DNA of 64,000 nucleotides, taken from Rhodopseudomonas palustris JSC-3b. GTDB lineage: Bacteria; Pseudomonadota; Alphaproteobacteria; Rhizobiales; Xanthobacteraceae. This document shows, in pieces, positions 1-9,344 of the stretch. Made by a program: the position numbers and the translations under genes. The notes below the pieces were generated by a model. It worked only from the letters and a program-made list of their open reading frames with translations. It was not told where the DNA came from and did not search any database. The stretch covers positions 3,250,138 to 3,314,137 of the forward strand of contig KI632513.1 of NCBI GenBank assembly GCA_000504425.1, read 5' to 3'. The first letter of the stretch is position 1, and every line of letters starts with the position of its first letter.

Positions 1-1087
1 CTTCCCACGGATTGCGCATGGTCTGCTTCAGGCCGAGCGAGATACGACGCTTGACCGAATCGACCTCGAGCACCTGCACCTCGACTTCCTGCGAGGTGGA
101 GACGATCTTGCCGGGGTGCATGTTCTTCTTGGTCCACGACATCTCGGAGACGTGGATCAGGCCTTCGATGCCCGGCTCCAGCTCCACGAAGGCGCCGTAG
201 TCGGTGATGTTGGTGACGCGGCCGGTGAAGCGCGCGTTCAGCGGGTACTTGGCCTCGATGCCCTGCCACGGATCGTCCAGCAGCTGCTTCATGCCGAGCG
301 AGATGCGGTGGGTCTCGTGGTTGATCTTGATGATCTTGACCTTCACGGTCTGGCCGATCGACAGCACCTCGGTCGGGTGATTGACCCGGCGCCAGGCGAT
401 ATCGGTGACGTGCAGCAGGCCGTCGATGCCGCCGAGGTCAACGAACGCACCGTAATCGGTGATGTTCTTGACGACGCCGTCGATCACCTGACCCTCTTCG
501 AGGTTCTGCACCAGCTCCTGGCGCTGTTCGGCGCGGGTCTCTTCCAGCACGGTGCGGCGCGACACGACGATGTTGCCGCGGCGGCGATCCATCTTGAGGA
601 TCTGGAACGGCTGCGGGTTGTTCATCAGCGGCGCGACGTCGCGGATCGGGCGGATGTCGACCTGCGAGCGCGGCAGGAACGCCACGGCGCCGTCGAGGTC
701 GACGGTGAAGCCACCCTTGACCTGGTTGAAGATGACGCCCTGAACCTTTTCGTTGTTCTGGAACGCCTTCTCGAGCTTGCCCCAGCTTTCTTCGCGGCGC
801 GCCTTGTCGCGCGACAGCACGGCTTCACCGAGCGCGTTCTCGATCCGGTCGAGGAACACTTCGACCACGTCGCCGACCTTGAGGTCGCTCTCCCGGCCCG
901 GGCCGGCAAATTCACGCAGCGCCACGCGACCTTCGGTCTTCAGACCGACGTCGATGACTGCCATGTCCTTCTCGATCGCGACAACAGTGCCCTTGATGAC
1001 CGAGCTTTCCTGCAGATTGCCGCCAGCGAAGGACTCGTCGAGCATCGCAGCGAAATCGTCGCGGGACGGATTGTAAGTCGAAGCCAT
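1..1087 (-). CDS. rpsA: 30S ribosomal protein S1 (partial, 3' end outside window)
   Basis: Ribosomal protein S1 binds mRNA on the 30S subunit through repeated S1 (OB-fold) domains. Reading the minus strand from the ATG at 1087 gives an uninterrupted frame of 362 codons to the window edge, beginning MASTYNPSRDDF. S1 repeats are visible: 'VVAIEKDMAVIDVGLKTEGR', 'GVVKNITDYGAFVDLGG', 'GRVTNITDYGAFVELEPG'. The family is about 560 residues, so roughly 200 C-terminal residues lie beyond base 1. It sits downstream of cmk in the order aroA-cmk-rpsA, common in proteobacteria. Open frames on the opposite strand here are shadows. Confidence 0.97.
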   Translation of the reverse strand, partial: MASTYNPSRDDFAAMLDESFAGGNLQESSVIKGTVVAIEKDMAVIDVGLKTEGRVALREFAGPGRESDLKVGDVVEVFLDRIENALGEAVLSRDKARREESWGKLEKAFQNNEKVQGVIFNQVKGGFTVDLDGAVAFLPRSQVDIRPIRDVAPLMNNPQPFQILKMDRRRGNIVVSRRTVLEETRAEQRQELVQNLEEGQVIDGVVKNITDYGAFVDLGGIDGLLHVTDIAWRRVNHPTEVLSIGQTVKVKIIKINHETHRISLGMKQLLDDPWQGIEAKYPLNARFTGRVTNITDYGAFVELEPGIEGLIHVSEMSWTKKNMHPGKIVSTSQEVEVQVLEVDSVKRRISLGLKQTMRNPWE

Positions 1088-1324
1088 ATGTTCTCCAGAT
1101 GCGGGTCTGCCGGCCATGGGGTGAGGGGCGCATCGCGCATAAAGGGCCGAGGGGTCCGCAAACCTCGGCAACCGCTCCTGCCGCAGAAACGGCAATAGCG
1201 GGCCGGCAAAGGCCTTCACGATCGATACGGTGGTTGATCCGGACTCGCGCGGGACAAATGGTCACCGAAATCGACGGTCAGGGGCCAGGAGCGGGCTTTC
1301 CTCCAATGACGGCTGCAGTTTTGC

Positions 1325-1339
1325 TTAAGAAATATTTAA
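1325..1339. promoter_or_regulatory. TTAA-N7-TTAA motif, possible CtrA site
   Basis: Two TTAA tetramers are separated by seven bases, overlapping the cmk stop codon about 240 bp upstream of rpsA. The CtrA consensus of alphaproteobacteria is TTAA-N7-TTAAC; here the last base is G. Such AT-rich spacing is rare in this GC-rich DNA, but one motif match does not prove binding. Confidence 0.25.
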
Positions 1340-1974
1340 GCCCGCAGCCGGCCCGCTCGGACAGCCTCGACGATATCGATCGCAGCCCGGACGCCGCTTT
1401 CTATATCTAAATGCGAATTGTCGAGCAAGTGCGCGTCATCGGCCTGTTTCAGCGGCGCCGCGGCCCGGTTCCGGTCGCGCTCATCGCGCTTGAGGATATC
1501 GGCCAGCACCACCGCTTCATCGGCCGGCTCACCGCGCGCTTGCGCCTCCAGCGTGCGGCGACGGGCGCGCACTGCGGGATCGGCGACCACGAAGATTTTA
1601 ACGTCGGCCTGCGGGCAGATCACGGTGCCGATGTCGCGGCCGTCCAGCACCGCGCCGGGCGGCTGCTCGGCAAACTGCCGCTGAAAGCTGACCAGCGCCT
1701 CGCGCACCTTGGGCAGCGCCGACACCACCGAGGCGGCGGCGCCAACTTCCTGCGATTTCAGCGCCGGATCGTCAAAATTGGCCGGGTCGAGCGTCTGCGC
1801 CACCATGGCGGCCCGCGCCTCGTCGTTCAGATCGGCGCCGGCATCGAGCATGGCCTTGGCCACCGCGCGATAAATCACGCCGGTATCGAGATGACGCAGG
1901 CCGTAATGAAGCGCCAGCCGCTTGGCGAGGGTGCCCTTGCCGGAAGCGGCCGGTCCGTCGATGGCAATGATCAT
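1336..1974 (-). CDS. cmk: Cytidylate kinase
   Basis: Phosphorylates CMP/dCMP with ATP in pyrimidine nucleotide metabolism. The 212-residue product starts [20 protein letters not shown], with the P-loop GPAASGKGT at residues 6-14, followed by the CMP-kinase signature [10 protein letters not shown] and the substrate-binding segment '[20 protein letters not shown]'. The ATG at 1974 is chosen because the P-loop must lie near the N-terminus; an in-frame extension to 2031 would add 19 unlike residues. It is followed by rpsA on the same strand; the facing acyltransferase gene lies on the plus strand upstream. Confidence 0.96.
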   Translation of the reverse strand: MIIAIDGPAASGKGTLAKRLALHYGLRHLDTGVIYRAVAKAMLDAGADLNDEARAAMVAQTLDPANFDDPALKSQEVGAAASVVSALPKVREALVSFQRQFAEQPPGAVLDGRDIGTVICPQADVKIFVVADPAVRARRRTLEAQARGEPADEAVVLADILKRDERDRNRAAAPLKQADDAHLLDNSHLDIESGVRAAIDIVEAVRAGRLRA

Positions 1975-2135
1975 GAGCGTCTCGCAGTGCACGGCCAGGC
2001 GAAGCCCCGGCGTTGTCGCCGCTTTCAACACCCAAGCCCAGGAACTTTCAAGCCGGTGCGATTGCCTGACGGCCCCTGGGCCGTATAAACCGGCGGCCCG
2101 TCACGCCCGCGCGGCGGCGCGTCTCAAACCTTTCG

Positions 2136-2819
2136 GTGAACCTTCGGATGTCCACGCCCGCTTTCGTCAAACGCATTCTGCGCTCGAATGCGTTTCAGAC
2201 CTTCATCAGCTATCCGCTGGCGGGCTATTTCCAGTTCGTGACCTGGACCGGCAAGATCGACCGGCCGGAACCGCCGGTGCCGGGGCCGTTCATCATGGCG
2301 ATGTGGCACGGCCGGCTGATCATGCTGCCGATGCTGCGGGTCGGCGACAAACCGCTGGTGGCGCTGATCAGCGGCCACCGCGACGGCCGCATCATCAGCA
2401 AGGTCGGCGCCCATTTCGGCATCATGACCGTCACCGGATCGAGCTCGAAAGGCGGCATGCGCGCGGTGCGCGAGCTGATGCGCTTTGGCCGCGACGGCCA
2501 TTGCCTGTTCGTGACGCCGGATGGCCCGCGCGGCCCGCGCATGCATGTCAATGAAGGCGTGCTCGACATCGCCCGCCTGACCGGACTGCCGATCGTGCCG
2601 GTCACGGTCGGCCCGCAGCGCGCGGTGGTGTTCAAAAGCTGGGACCGGCTGTTTCTGCCGCTGCCGTTCTCGAAAGTGGTGATTCGCTGGGGCGCGCCGA
2701 TCACGGTCGATGCCGACACCGACCGCGCCGCCGCCGCCGCCGAACTCGAAGCGTCGCTGTCGGCGGTGCAGCGCGACGCCGAATTGCTGGCCGGCCGCGA
2801 GCCGATCGAGCCGGGCTGA
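2136..2819 (+). CDS. DUF374-family lysophospholipid acyltransferase-like protein
   Basis: The 227-residue protein belongs to the DUF374 branch of lysophospholipid acyltransferases, which probably acylate lipids or lipid A precursors at the inner membrane. Seen: the conserved 'MAMWHGRLIMLP' (His58), 'ISGHRDGRIISKV', 'GSSSKGG' and 'FVTPDGPRGPRM' blocks typical of the family. The start is GTG 2136; ATG 2148, four codons on, is an alternative. It sits alone on the plus strand between cmk and aroA. The exact acyl donor and acceptor cannot be told from sequence. Confidence 0.85.
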   Translation: MNLRMSTPAFVKRILRSNAFQTFISYPLAGYFQFVTWTGKIDRPEPPVPGPFIMAMWHGRLIMLPMLRVGDKPLVALISGHRDGRIISKVGAHFGIMTVTGSSSKGGMRAVRELMRFGRDGHCLFVTPDGPRGPRMHVNEGVLDIARLTGLPIVPVTVGPQRAVVFKSWDRLFLPLPFSKVVIRWGAPITVDADTDRAAAAAELEASLSAVQRDAELLAGREPIEPG

Positions 2820-2852
2820 TCCGCAGAACGCACGGCGCAAGTGTTTTCCGCG

Positions 2853-2944
2853 CGTCATGGCCGGGCTCGTCCCGGCCATCCACGTCTTTGAACCTGCAGT
2901 GCTTTTAAGGCGTGGATACCCGCGACAAGCGCGGGCATGACGGG
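2853..2944. repeat. Dispersed palindromic intergenic repeat, family A (full copy)
   Basis: A roughly 92-bp composite element. A left hairpin (ATGGCCGGG...CCCGGCCAT) is followed by CCACGTCTTTGA, a pyrimidine/purine centre, GGCGTGGAT, and a right hairpin (CCCGCG...CGCGGG) ending CATGACG. Related copies lie near 14459, 29040, 43953, 47612, 56208, 57570, 60963, 62992 and 63893. All are intergenic. No transposase is encoded. Confidence 0.85.
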
Positions 2945-2986
2945 TCAATCGGGGGAAGCCAGCCGCGGGCGACGCCCAAGCCCTGG

Positions 2987-3021
2987 AGCCCTGGATTGCT
3001 TCGCTGCGCTCGCAACGACGG
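2987..3021. repeat. Short repeat 'CTGGATTGCTTCGCT', family E
   Basis: The stretch CTGGATTGCTTCGCTGCGCT followed by GCAACGACGG lies just after the aroA stop codon. The same core recurs at 63857-63888 and, inverted and shortened, at 53200-53235. It is a common non-coding repeat type in Nitrobacteraceae. Confidence 0.6.
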
Positions 3022-3024
3022 AGA

Positions 3025-4362
3025 CTAAGCGAACTCGGCGCCGAGCCGGCGCATCATCGGCACGAAATCCGGGAAACTGGTGGCGATGAACGCGGTGTCA
3101 TCGACCTTGACCGGCTGATCTGAAGCCAGGCCCATCACCAGCGCCGACATCGCGATGCGATGATCCATGTGAGTGGCGACCAGACCGCCGCCGGGCACAT
3201 GGCCGCGCCCTTCCACGATCAGATCGTCGCCCTCGATCGCCACGTCGACGCCGTTGACGCGCAGCATCGCCGCGGTCGCTTCGAGACGGTCGCTTTCCTT
3301 GACCCGCAGTTCCTGCAGGCCGCGCATCCTGGTCGTGCCCTCGGCAAAGGCCGCCGCCACCGCCAGCACCAAATATTCGTCGATCATCGCCGGCGCGCGC
3401 GCGGCCGGCACATCGACGCCCTTGAGCCGCGACGCCTTGACCCGGAACTTGGCCATCGGCTCGCCAGCATCGCCGCGCAGCTCGCTGATCTCGATCGAAG
3501 CGCCCATTTCCTGCAGCGTGGTGAACAGCCCGGTGCGCAGCGGATTGGTCATGACGTCGGTCAAGACCACGTCCGAGCCCGGCACCAGCAGCGCCGCCAC
3601 CATCGGAAACGCCGCCGAGGACGGATCGGCCGGCACCACCACCGGGGCGCCGCGCAGCTCCGGCTGGCCGGTGAGCACGATGCGGCGACCATGGGCGCCT
3701 TCCGGCTGCGAGCTGATGGTCGCGCCGAAATGGCGCAGCATCAGCTCGGTATGATCGCGGCTCCCTTCCGATTCGATCACCGTGGTGACGCCCGGCGCCG
3801 CCAACCCCGCCAATAGTACCGCCGACTTGATCTGCGCCGAGGCAACCGGGGTGCGGTATTCGATCGGCAGCGGATCGCGCGCGCCCTGCAGCGTCAGCGG
3901 CAACCGGCCGCCGTCGGCGCATGACACCACGCTCGCGCCCATCAATTGCAGCGGATCGAGCACCCGGCGCATTGGCCGCGAGCGCAGCGAGGCATCGCCA
4001 TCAAATTGCGCGGTGATCGGACAGCCCGCCACCGCGCCCATCACCAGCCGGCAGCCGGTGCCGGAATTGCCGAAGTCGAGCGGGGCTTGCGGCTGGGCGA
4101 AGCCGGCGACGCCAACCCCATTGACCTTCCAGGCGAATTCGCCGGTGCGCGCCACCTGCGCACCGAGCGCCTGCATCGCCTTGGCGGTGTTGAGCACGTC
4201 CTCGCCTTCAAGCAGGCCGGAAATCGTGGTCTCGCCGACCGACAGCGCGCCGAGAATCAGCGCACGATGCGAGATCGACTTATCGCCAGGCACACGCACC
4301 TCGCCGTGCAGAGCGGTGCTTTTGCGGGCTTCGAGCGGCTTGGGGTCTGCGGAATGAGTCAC
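3025..4362 (-). CDS. aroA: 3-phosphoshikimate 1-carboxyvinyltransferase (EPSP synthase, class II-like)
   Basis: Joins shikimate-3-phosphate and PEP in aromatic amino-acid synthesis. At 445 residues it matches the family. Substrate-binding motifs are visible: GDKSISHRA (about 26-34), SAQIKS (175-180), RDHTE (202-206), DPSSAAFP, and '[11 protein letters not shown]' near the C-terminus. RDHTE and the overall sequence resemble the class II (Agrobacterium CP4-like) type, but the active-site loop reads [10 protein letters not shown], with Gly101 where CP4 has Ala100. The gene is divergent from the FYDLN protein and upstream of cmk-rpsA. Confidence 0.96.
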   Translation of the reverse strand: MTHSADPKPLEARKSTALHGEVRVPGDKSISHRALILGALSVGETTISGLLEGEDVLNTAKAMQALGAQVARTGEFAWKVNGVGVAGFAQPQAPLDFGNSGTGCRLVMGAVAGCPITAQFDGDASLRSRPMRRVLDPLQLMGASVVSCADGGRLPLTLQGARDPLPIEYRTPVASAQIKSAVLLAGLAAPGVTTVIESEGSRDHTELMLRHFGATISSQPEGAHGRRIVLTGQPELRGAPVVVPADPSSAAFPMVAALLVPGSDVVLTDVMTNPLRTGLFTTLQEMGASIEISELRGDAGEPMAKFRVKASRLKGVDVPAARAPAMIDEYLVLAVAAAFAEGTTRMRGLQELRVKESDRLEATAAMLRVNGVDVAIEGDDLIVEGRGHVPGGGLVATHMDHRIAMSALVMGLASDQPVKVDDTAFIATSFPDFVPMMRRLGAEFA

Positions 4363-4506
4363 GAACGAATCTCCGGCGCTTGGCCAATGAGGTCAGGCCG
4401 AACGTGCCCGCTGCCTGAAAACGCCCCGTGAAGAAGCGCTATTGACAGCAGCGTGGCAACTAGCCAAGTGAAGCACCGTTTTTCAAGAATTCCCAGGATT
4501 GCACAA

Positions 4507-4908
4507 GTGGCCAAATCCGAGCTCGGAACCAAGCGCATTTGCCCGACCACGGGCAAAAAGTTCTATGACCTCAACAAGAATCCTGTGATCTCCCCTTATA
4601 CCGGAGAAGTGGTGCCGATCGCGGCAATTCCGCAGCCGCGTGGCCGCGCCGAAGCAGCCCGCGGTGCCATGTCGGACACCATGGCGGAGACCGCGAGCGA
4701 AGAGTTGGTGTCGCTCGAAGAGGCCGATGCCGAAGAGAACACCGGCAAGATCAAGGCGATCGTCCCCGAATCGGAGGACGACATCGAGATCGATGAGGCC
4801 CTCGACGACGAGGATGATGACGATTCCACCTTCATCGCCGACGAAGAAGAAGGGGATGAAGACGTCACCGACATCATTGGTGACGTTTCTGGCGATGAGG
4901 AGACTTGA
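4507..4908 (+). CDS. FYDLN acid domain protein (TIGR02300 family)
   Basis: A 133-residue acidic protein of unknown function that is widespread in alphaproteobacteria. The N-terminal 45 residues hold the conserved block 'GTKRICPTTGKKFYDLNK' followed by 'PVISPYTGE'; the C-terminal half is almost entirely Asp/Glu with a few Ser/Thr. The GTG start at 4507 is preferred because AGGAT precedes it by about six bases and it gives the family N-terminus (V/M-AKSELGTKR). The CP-x(n) block looks like a degenerate zinc-ribbon, but only one Cys is present. No function is assigned. Confidence 0.85.
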   Translation: MAKSELGTKRICPTTGKKFYDLNKNPVISPYTGEVVPIAAIPQPRGRAEAARGAMSDTMAETASEELVSLEEADAEENTGKIKAIVPESEDDIEIDEALDDEDDDDSTFIADEEEGDEDVTDIIGDVSGDEET

Positions 4909-4974
4909 GATCGTCGTCAGAATGTGATCAACGAATGCCGTGCGCGGTTGCTGTTCGCCGCCGCGCACTGGAAC

Positions 4975-5050
<76 letters not shown>

Positions 5051-5182
5051 ACAACCCGTTTCTATGACCTGACGGTCATGGTTGAGGGCGCGTTCTGATC
5101 GCGCTCCGTGCTTCTCGCGAAGCAGCCGTGACAAAGGGACCATCGCTAACACCGCGCGGTGCTTGCGCCGCGTGCCCGGAAC

Positions 5183-5258
<76 letters not shown>

Positions 5259-5379
5259 AGCTCCCACCATCAGCCTTTTACCGATGACTTGCTTGCGGCG
5301 CCTTGAGGGCGCAATCTGAGCGCGTTCGCGCTTCCTCGCGCAGCGTTCCGCGACAACTTGAGCAAGCTTCGCCACTCCC

Positions 5380-6585
5380 ATGACCCCAAACATTGCTCCC
5401 GGCGCTTTGGCCGGCCTGCGCGTGATCGATCTGTCGCGCGTGCTCGGCGGCCCGTATTGCACGCAAATCCTCGCCGACCATGGCGCCGACGTCATCAAGG
5501 TCGAACCGCCGGCCGGCGATGAAGTGCGCGAATGGGGCCCGCCGTTCCATGAGGAAGACGCGGCCTATTTCATCGGCGTCAATCGCAACAAGCGCTCGAT
5601 CGGGCTCGACCTCGCCTCGCCGACCGGGCGCGAGGTGCTGCTGACCATGCTGGCCAGCGCCGATGTGCTGATCGAGAATTTCAAGCCGGGCACGCTGGAA
5701 AAATGGGGCATCGGCAGCGAGGTGCTGCGCGCGCGCTTTCCGCAGCTGGTGCATTGCCGGATCTCCGGCTTTGGCGGCGATGGCCCGCGCGGCGGCAATC
5801 CCGGCTATGACGCGATCGTGCAGGCGATGGCCGGCATGATGGCCGCCACCGGCTCGGCGCAAAGCGGCCCGACCCGGATCGGCGTGCCGCTGGTCGACGT
5901 CACCACCGGCCTTTATGCCGCGATCGGCATTCTGATGGCGCTGGCCGAGCGCCAGAAATCCGGCGAGGGCCAGTTTCTCGAAACCACGTTGTTCGAGACC
6001 GGGCTCGCCATCATGCACCCCCATGCCGCCAACTACTTCATGCATGGCAAGCCGCCGGCGCTGACCGGCAATGAGCACCCCAATCTGGTGCCCTATACGA
6101 TCTTCGCCACCAAGACCGACGACATCTTCATCGGCGTCGGCAATGACGCCACCTTCCGCAAGCTGACCCGCGAGATCGGCAAGCCGGAATTGGGCACCGA
6201 CCCACGTTTTGCCCGCAACAAGGATCGCATCGCCAATCGCGAGGCGCTGCGCGCTGTACTCGCCGCCGTGTTCTGCCAGCACGAAGCCGAGCCGCTATGC
6301 GACCGGCTGCTGGCGGCCGGACTGCCGGCCGGGCCGGTGCAATCGATCGACAAGGCGCTGACCAGCGCTCATGCCAGCTACCGCGGCGATGTGATCGCCA
6401 AGGACTGGTACAAGGGCGTCGCCTCACCGATCCGGATGGAGCGCACCAAGGCCTCGCTGCGCCGGCTGCCGCCGAAATTCGGACAGGACACCGCCGAAGT
6501 GCTCGGCGAATTCGGCTATTCGGCTGACGCGATCGACGCGCTGATCAAGAACGGCGCGGTGTGCGGCACCACCAAGCGCCGTTAG
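5380..6585 (+). CDS. Family III (CaiB/BaiF-type) CoA-transferase
   Basis: A 401-residue cytoplasmic protein that transfers CoA between carboxylic acids. Seen: the N-terminal 'LAGLRVIDLSRVLGGPYC', 'LADHGADVIKVEPPAGDEVR', 'NRNKRSIGLDL', 'LIENFKPGTLEKWG', and 'GVPLVDVTTGLYA', whose Asp173 aligns with the catalytic Asp of formyl-CoA transferase. Closest in feel to succinyl-CoA:dicarboxylate CoA-transferases, but the substrate cannot be read from sequence. It is monocistronic, just after the tRNA pair; ATG 5380 begins a normal-length family member. Confidence 0.9.
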   Translation: MTPNIAPGALAGLRVIDLSRVLGGPYCTQILADHGADVIKVEPPAGDEVREWGPPFHEEDAAYFIGVNRNKRSIGLDLASPTGREVLLTMLASADVLIENFKPGTLEKWGIGSEVLRARFPQLVHCRISGFGGDGPRGGNPGYDAIVQAMAGMMAATGSAQSGPTRIGVPLVDVTTGLYAAIGILMALAERQKSGEGQFLETTLFETGLAIMHPHAANYFMHGKPPALTGNEHPNLVPYTIFATKTDDIFIGVGNDATFRKLTREIGKPELGTDPRFARNKDRIANREALRAVLAAVFCQHEAEPLCDRLLAAGLPAGPVQSIDKALTSAHASYRGDVIAKDWYKGVASPIRMERTKASLRRLPPKFGQDTAEVLGEFGYSADAIDALIKNGAVCGTTKRR

Positions 6586-6753
6586 CGCAGCTTCGATTCT
6601 GATCGCAGCCGCGCCGCGGCGGCTGGCCGCAGCCGCGCTGCTCGCACCCCTCCCCTATAGCACGCCAAGTGCTTGCACTTGGTTGCACTGCAGCGCCGAT
6701 GACCACGGCCAATCGGCGACGCTGCGTCTTTTCGTCTGGCCCGCGCGGCGATA

Positions 6754-6771
6754 CGGTCATGTAACCGTCAT
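6754..6771 (+). promoter_or_regulatory. Pho box upstream of ugpBAEC
   Basis: Two 7-bp direct repeats, CGGTCAT and CCGTCAT, are separated by GTAA, reproducing the 7-4-7 architecture of the PhoB box (CTGTCAT-N4-CTGTCAT) with one mismatch in each half. It lies 55 bp upstream of the ugpB start, where ugp operons are normally PhoB-activated. Confidence 0.7.
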
Positions 6772-6825
6772 CCGGCGCTGGTACCCGCGCCATCACGTGA
6801 TGATAGCCCAGTCGGGGAGGAATTG

Positions 6826-8142
6826 ATGACGCTACGGACCTTTGGCCTTGCCACGTTGCTGTCGACGACGCTGGCCCTTGCTTCGCCTGCTTATGCCGTC
6901 ACCGAAATTCAGTGGTGGCACGCCATGACCGGCGCCAATAACGACGTGATCGTCAAGCTGGCCGAGGAGTTCAACGCCTCGCAAAGCGACTACAAGGTGG
7001 TGGCGTCCTACAAGGGCAGCTATGCCGACACCATGAATGCCGGCATTGCCGCATTCCGCGCCAACAACGCCCCGCATATCCTGCAAGTGTTCGAGGTCGG
7101 CACCGCCACCATGATGGCCGCGACCGGCGCGGTGAAGCCAGTCTATAAGCTGATGGCTGAGGCCGGCGAGACCTTCGATCCGCAGGCCTATCTGCCCGCG
7201 ATCACCGGCTATTACTCGACCACCAAGGGCGAGATGCTGTCGTTCCCGTTCAACTCGTCCTCGATGGTGATGTGGGTCAACAAGGACGCGCTGAAGAAGG
7301 CCAACATCACCGAGATTCCGAAAACCTGGCCGCAGGTTTTTGAAGACGCCAAGAAGCTCAAGGCCGCTGGTTATGAGACTTGCGGGTTCTCGACCGCCTG
7401 GGTGAGCTGGGCGCATATCGAACAGCTGTCGGCGTGGCATAACGTGCCGCTCGCGACCAAATCCAATGGCCTGGACGGTTTTGATACCGAGCTGAAATTC
7501 AACGGCCCGGTGCAGGTCAAGCATCTGGAAAAGCTGATCGAACTGAAAAAGGACAACAGCTACGATTATTCCGGGCGCACCAATACCGGGGAAGGGCGCT
7601 TCACGTCCGGCGAATGCCCGATCTTCCTGACCTCGTCGGCGTTCTTCGGCCAGGTGCGCGCCAACGCCAAATTCGACTTCACCAATGCGCCGATGCCATA
7701 TTACCCGGATGTCGAGGGCGCGCCGCAGAACTCGATCATCGGCGGCGCCTCGCTGTGGGTGATGGCCGGCAAGAAGCCGGACGAATACAAGGGCGTCGCC
7801 AAATTCCTGGCGTTCCTGTCCGACACCGACCGCCAGGTCGAGATTCACAAGAAGTCCGGCTATCTGCCGATCACCAAGGCCGCCTATGCCAAGGCCAAGG
7901 CGCAAGGCTTCTACAACGACTTCCCCTATCTCGAAACGCCGCTGCTGGAGCTGACCAACAAGCCGCCGACCGATAATTCGCGCGGCCTGCGCCTTGGCAA
8001 CATGGTGCAGCTGCGCGAGCTGATCGCCGAGGAATTCGAGCTGGCGCTGAACGGCAAGAAGTCGGCCAAGGACGCGCTCGACAGCGCCGTGCAGCGCGGC
8101 AACCAGATCCTGCGGCAGTTTGAACGCACCGCCAGCCGCTGA
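6826..8142 (+). CDS. ugpB: sn-Glycerol-3-phosphate ABC transporter, periplasmic binding protein
   Basis: Captures glycerol-3-phosphate (and possibly its diesters) in the periplasm for UgpAEC. The 438-residue product has a Sec signal peptide ending near 'LALASPAYA' and then the UgpB hallmarks 'EIQWWHAMTG', 'YKGSYADTMNAGIAAFR', 'HILQVFEVGTATMM', 'NSIIGGASLWVM' and 'TNKPPTDNSRGLRLGNM', matching E. coli UgpB throughout. ATG 6826 follows GGGGAGG at five bases. It is the first gene of ugpBAEC behind a Pho box, so phosphate-starvation induction is likely. Confidence 0.96.
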   Translation: MTLRTFGLATLLSTTLALASPAYAVTEIQWWHAMTGANNDVIVKLAEEFNASQSDYKVVASYKGSYADTMNAGIAAFRANNAPHILQVFEVGTATMMAATGAVKPVYKLMAEAGETFDPQAYLPAITGYYSTTKGEMLSFPFNSSSMVMWVNKDALKKANITEIPKTWPQVFEDAKKLKAAGYETCGFSTAWVSWAHIEQLSAWHNVPLATKSNGLDGFDTELKFNGPVQVKHLEKLIELKKDNSYDYSGRTNTGEGRFTSGECPIFLTSSAFFGQVRANAKFDFTNAPMPYYPDVEGAPQNSIIGGASLWVMAGKKPDEYKGVAKFLAFLSDTDRQVEIHKKSGYLPITKAAYAKAKAQGFYNDFPYLETPLLELTNKPPTDNSRGLRLGNMVQLRELIAEEFELALNGKKSAKDALDSAVQRGNQILRQFERTASR

Positions 8143-8213
8143 TCACTCGCTGATGACAGATCGCCTCCTCCTCGCGTTTGCTCTATCGTCCTCGCGGGAG
8201 GAGGCGCGCTGCC

Positions 8214-9095
8214 ATGCATAAGAACGTCGTGTTCCAGCATCGCTGGCTGCCCTATCTGCTGATCGCCCCGCAGCTGTTGATCGTGCTGGCATTCTTCTAT
8301 TGGCCAGCGCTGCAGGCGGTGTGGCAATCGTTCCTGCTGCAGGATGCGTTCGGGCTTTCGACAACTTTCGTCGGTTTCGAGAACTACGTGGAGCTGATCC
8401 GCCAGCCGGAATATTTTGGCGCGGTGATCCGCACCTTCGTGTTCTCGGCGCTGATTGCCGGATCCTCGCTATCATTCGCGCTGCTGCTGGCGGTGATGGC
8501 CGACAAGCCGCTGTCGGGCTCCACCGTGTATCGCACGCTGCTGATCTGGCCCTATGCGGTCGCGCCCGCGGTCGCCGGCGTACTATGGATCTTCATGCTG
8601 CATCCCTCGCTGGGCATGGTCGCGCGCGGGCTGCGTGCGCTTGGCCTTGATTGGAATCCGCTGCTCAATGGCAATCACGCCATGATCCTGGTGGTGCTGG
8701 CCGCGGCCTGGAAGCAGATTTCCTACAATTTCCTGTTCTTCCTCGCCGGGCTGCAGTCGATCCCGAAAAGCGTGCTGGAAGCGGCGGCGATCGACGGCGC
8801 CGGGCCCATGCGCCGGTTCTGGACCGTGACCTTCCCGCTGCTGACGCCGACCATCTTCTTCCTGATCGTCGTCAACATCGTGTACGCGTTCTTCGACACT
8901 TTTGGCATCATCGACGCCATGACCGGCGGCGGTCCGGCCAAGGCCACCGAAACGCTGGTGTACAAGGTCTATCTCGACGGCCTGCTCGGCGGCAATCTCG
9001 GCTCGTCGGCGGCGCAGTCGGTGCTGCTGATGATGATGGTGATCGTGCTCACCGCGATTCAGTTCCGCTACGTCGAACGCAAGGTGACGTATTGA
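8214..9095 (+). CDS. ugpA: sn-Glycerol-3-phosphate ABC transporter, permease UgpA
   Basis: A 293-residue inner-membrane permease with six predicted transmembrane segments, starting '[20 protein letters not shown]'. The ABC-permease EAA loop reads '[20 protein letters not shown]' (about 198-217). ATG 8214 is preceded by GGGAGGAGG and gives the family length (about 295). It lies 71 bp after ugpB and is followed, after a 249-bp repeat-bearing gap, by ugpE. It forms the translocation pore with UgpE. Confidence 0.95.
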   Translation: MHKNVVFQHRWLPYLLIAPQLLIVLAFFYWPALQAVWQSFLLQDAFGLSTTFVGFENYVELIRQPEYFGAVIRTFVFSALIAGSSLSFALLLAVMADKPLSGSTVYRTLLIWPYAVAPAVAGVLWIFMLHPSLGMVARGLRALGLDWNPLLNGNHAMILVVLAAAWKQISYNFLFFLAGLQSIPKSVLEAAAIDGAGPMRRFWTVTFPLLTPTIFFLIVVNIVYAFFDTFGIIDAMTGGGPAKATETLVYKVYLDGLLGGNLGSSAAQSVLLMMMVIVLTAIQFRYVERKVTY

Positions 9096-9124
9096 TGTGC
9101 GCTTCGTCGATCACCGCGGACGCG

Positions 9125-9310
9125 CGGATAGCGCCTCTTCACCTCTCCCCGCGTGCGGGGCGAGGTCGCCCGGCAAAGCGCAGCGACGCCGGGCGGGTGA
9201 GGGGGCAGTTCTTCAAGTCACAGCGCGCGGCCACGCCCCCTCACCCGACTGCCCCGCGCAAGGCGCGTGTCAGTCACCCTCTCCCCGCAAGCGGGGCGAG
9301 GGACATCCTC
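9125..9310. repeat. C/G-rich 'CTCTCCCCGC' inverted repeat between ugpA and ugpE, family B
   Basis: Two arms, CCTCTCCCCGCGTGCGGGGCGAG (9140-9162, with an internal hairpin) and CCCTCTCCCCGCAAGCGGGG (about 9279-9298), flank GGCGGGTGAGGGGGC and its inverted counterpart GCCCCCTCACCCGAC. The whole gap can fold into a large stem-loop. It belongs to the same class as the repeats near 47470, 57470 and 61000 and is not coding. Confidence 0.7.
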
Positions 9311-9344
9311 GCGAGCTGTTACTTCCAAAGAACGGGCGGCGCTG

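Noticed and set aside
116..1198. Long plus-strand open frame over rpsA
   Set aside because: It is the antisense of a clear S1 coding sequence; the translated product is His/Asp/Arg-rich with no family resemblance.
6832..7905. 357-codon minus-strand open frame over ugpB
   Set aside because: Antisense shadow of a protein that matches UgpB along its full length.
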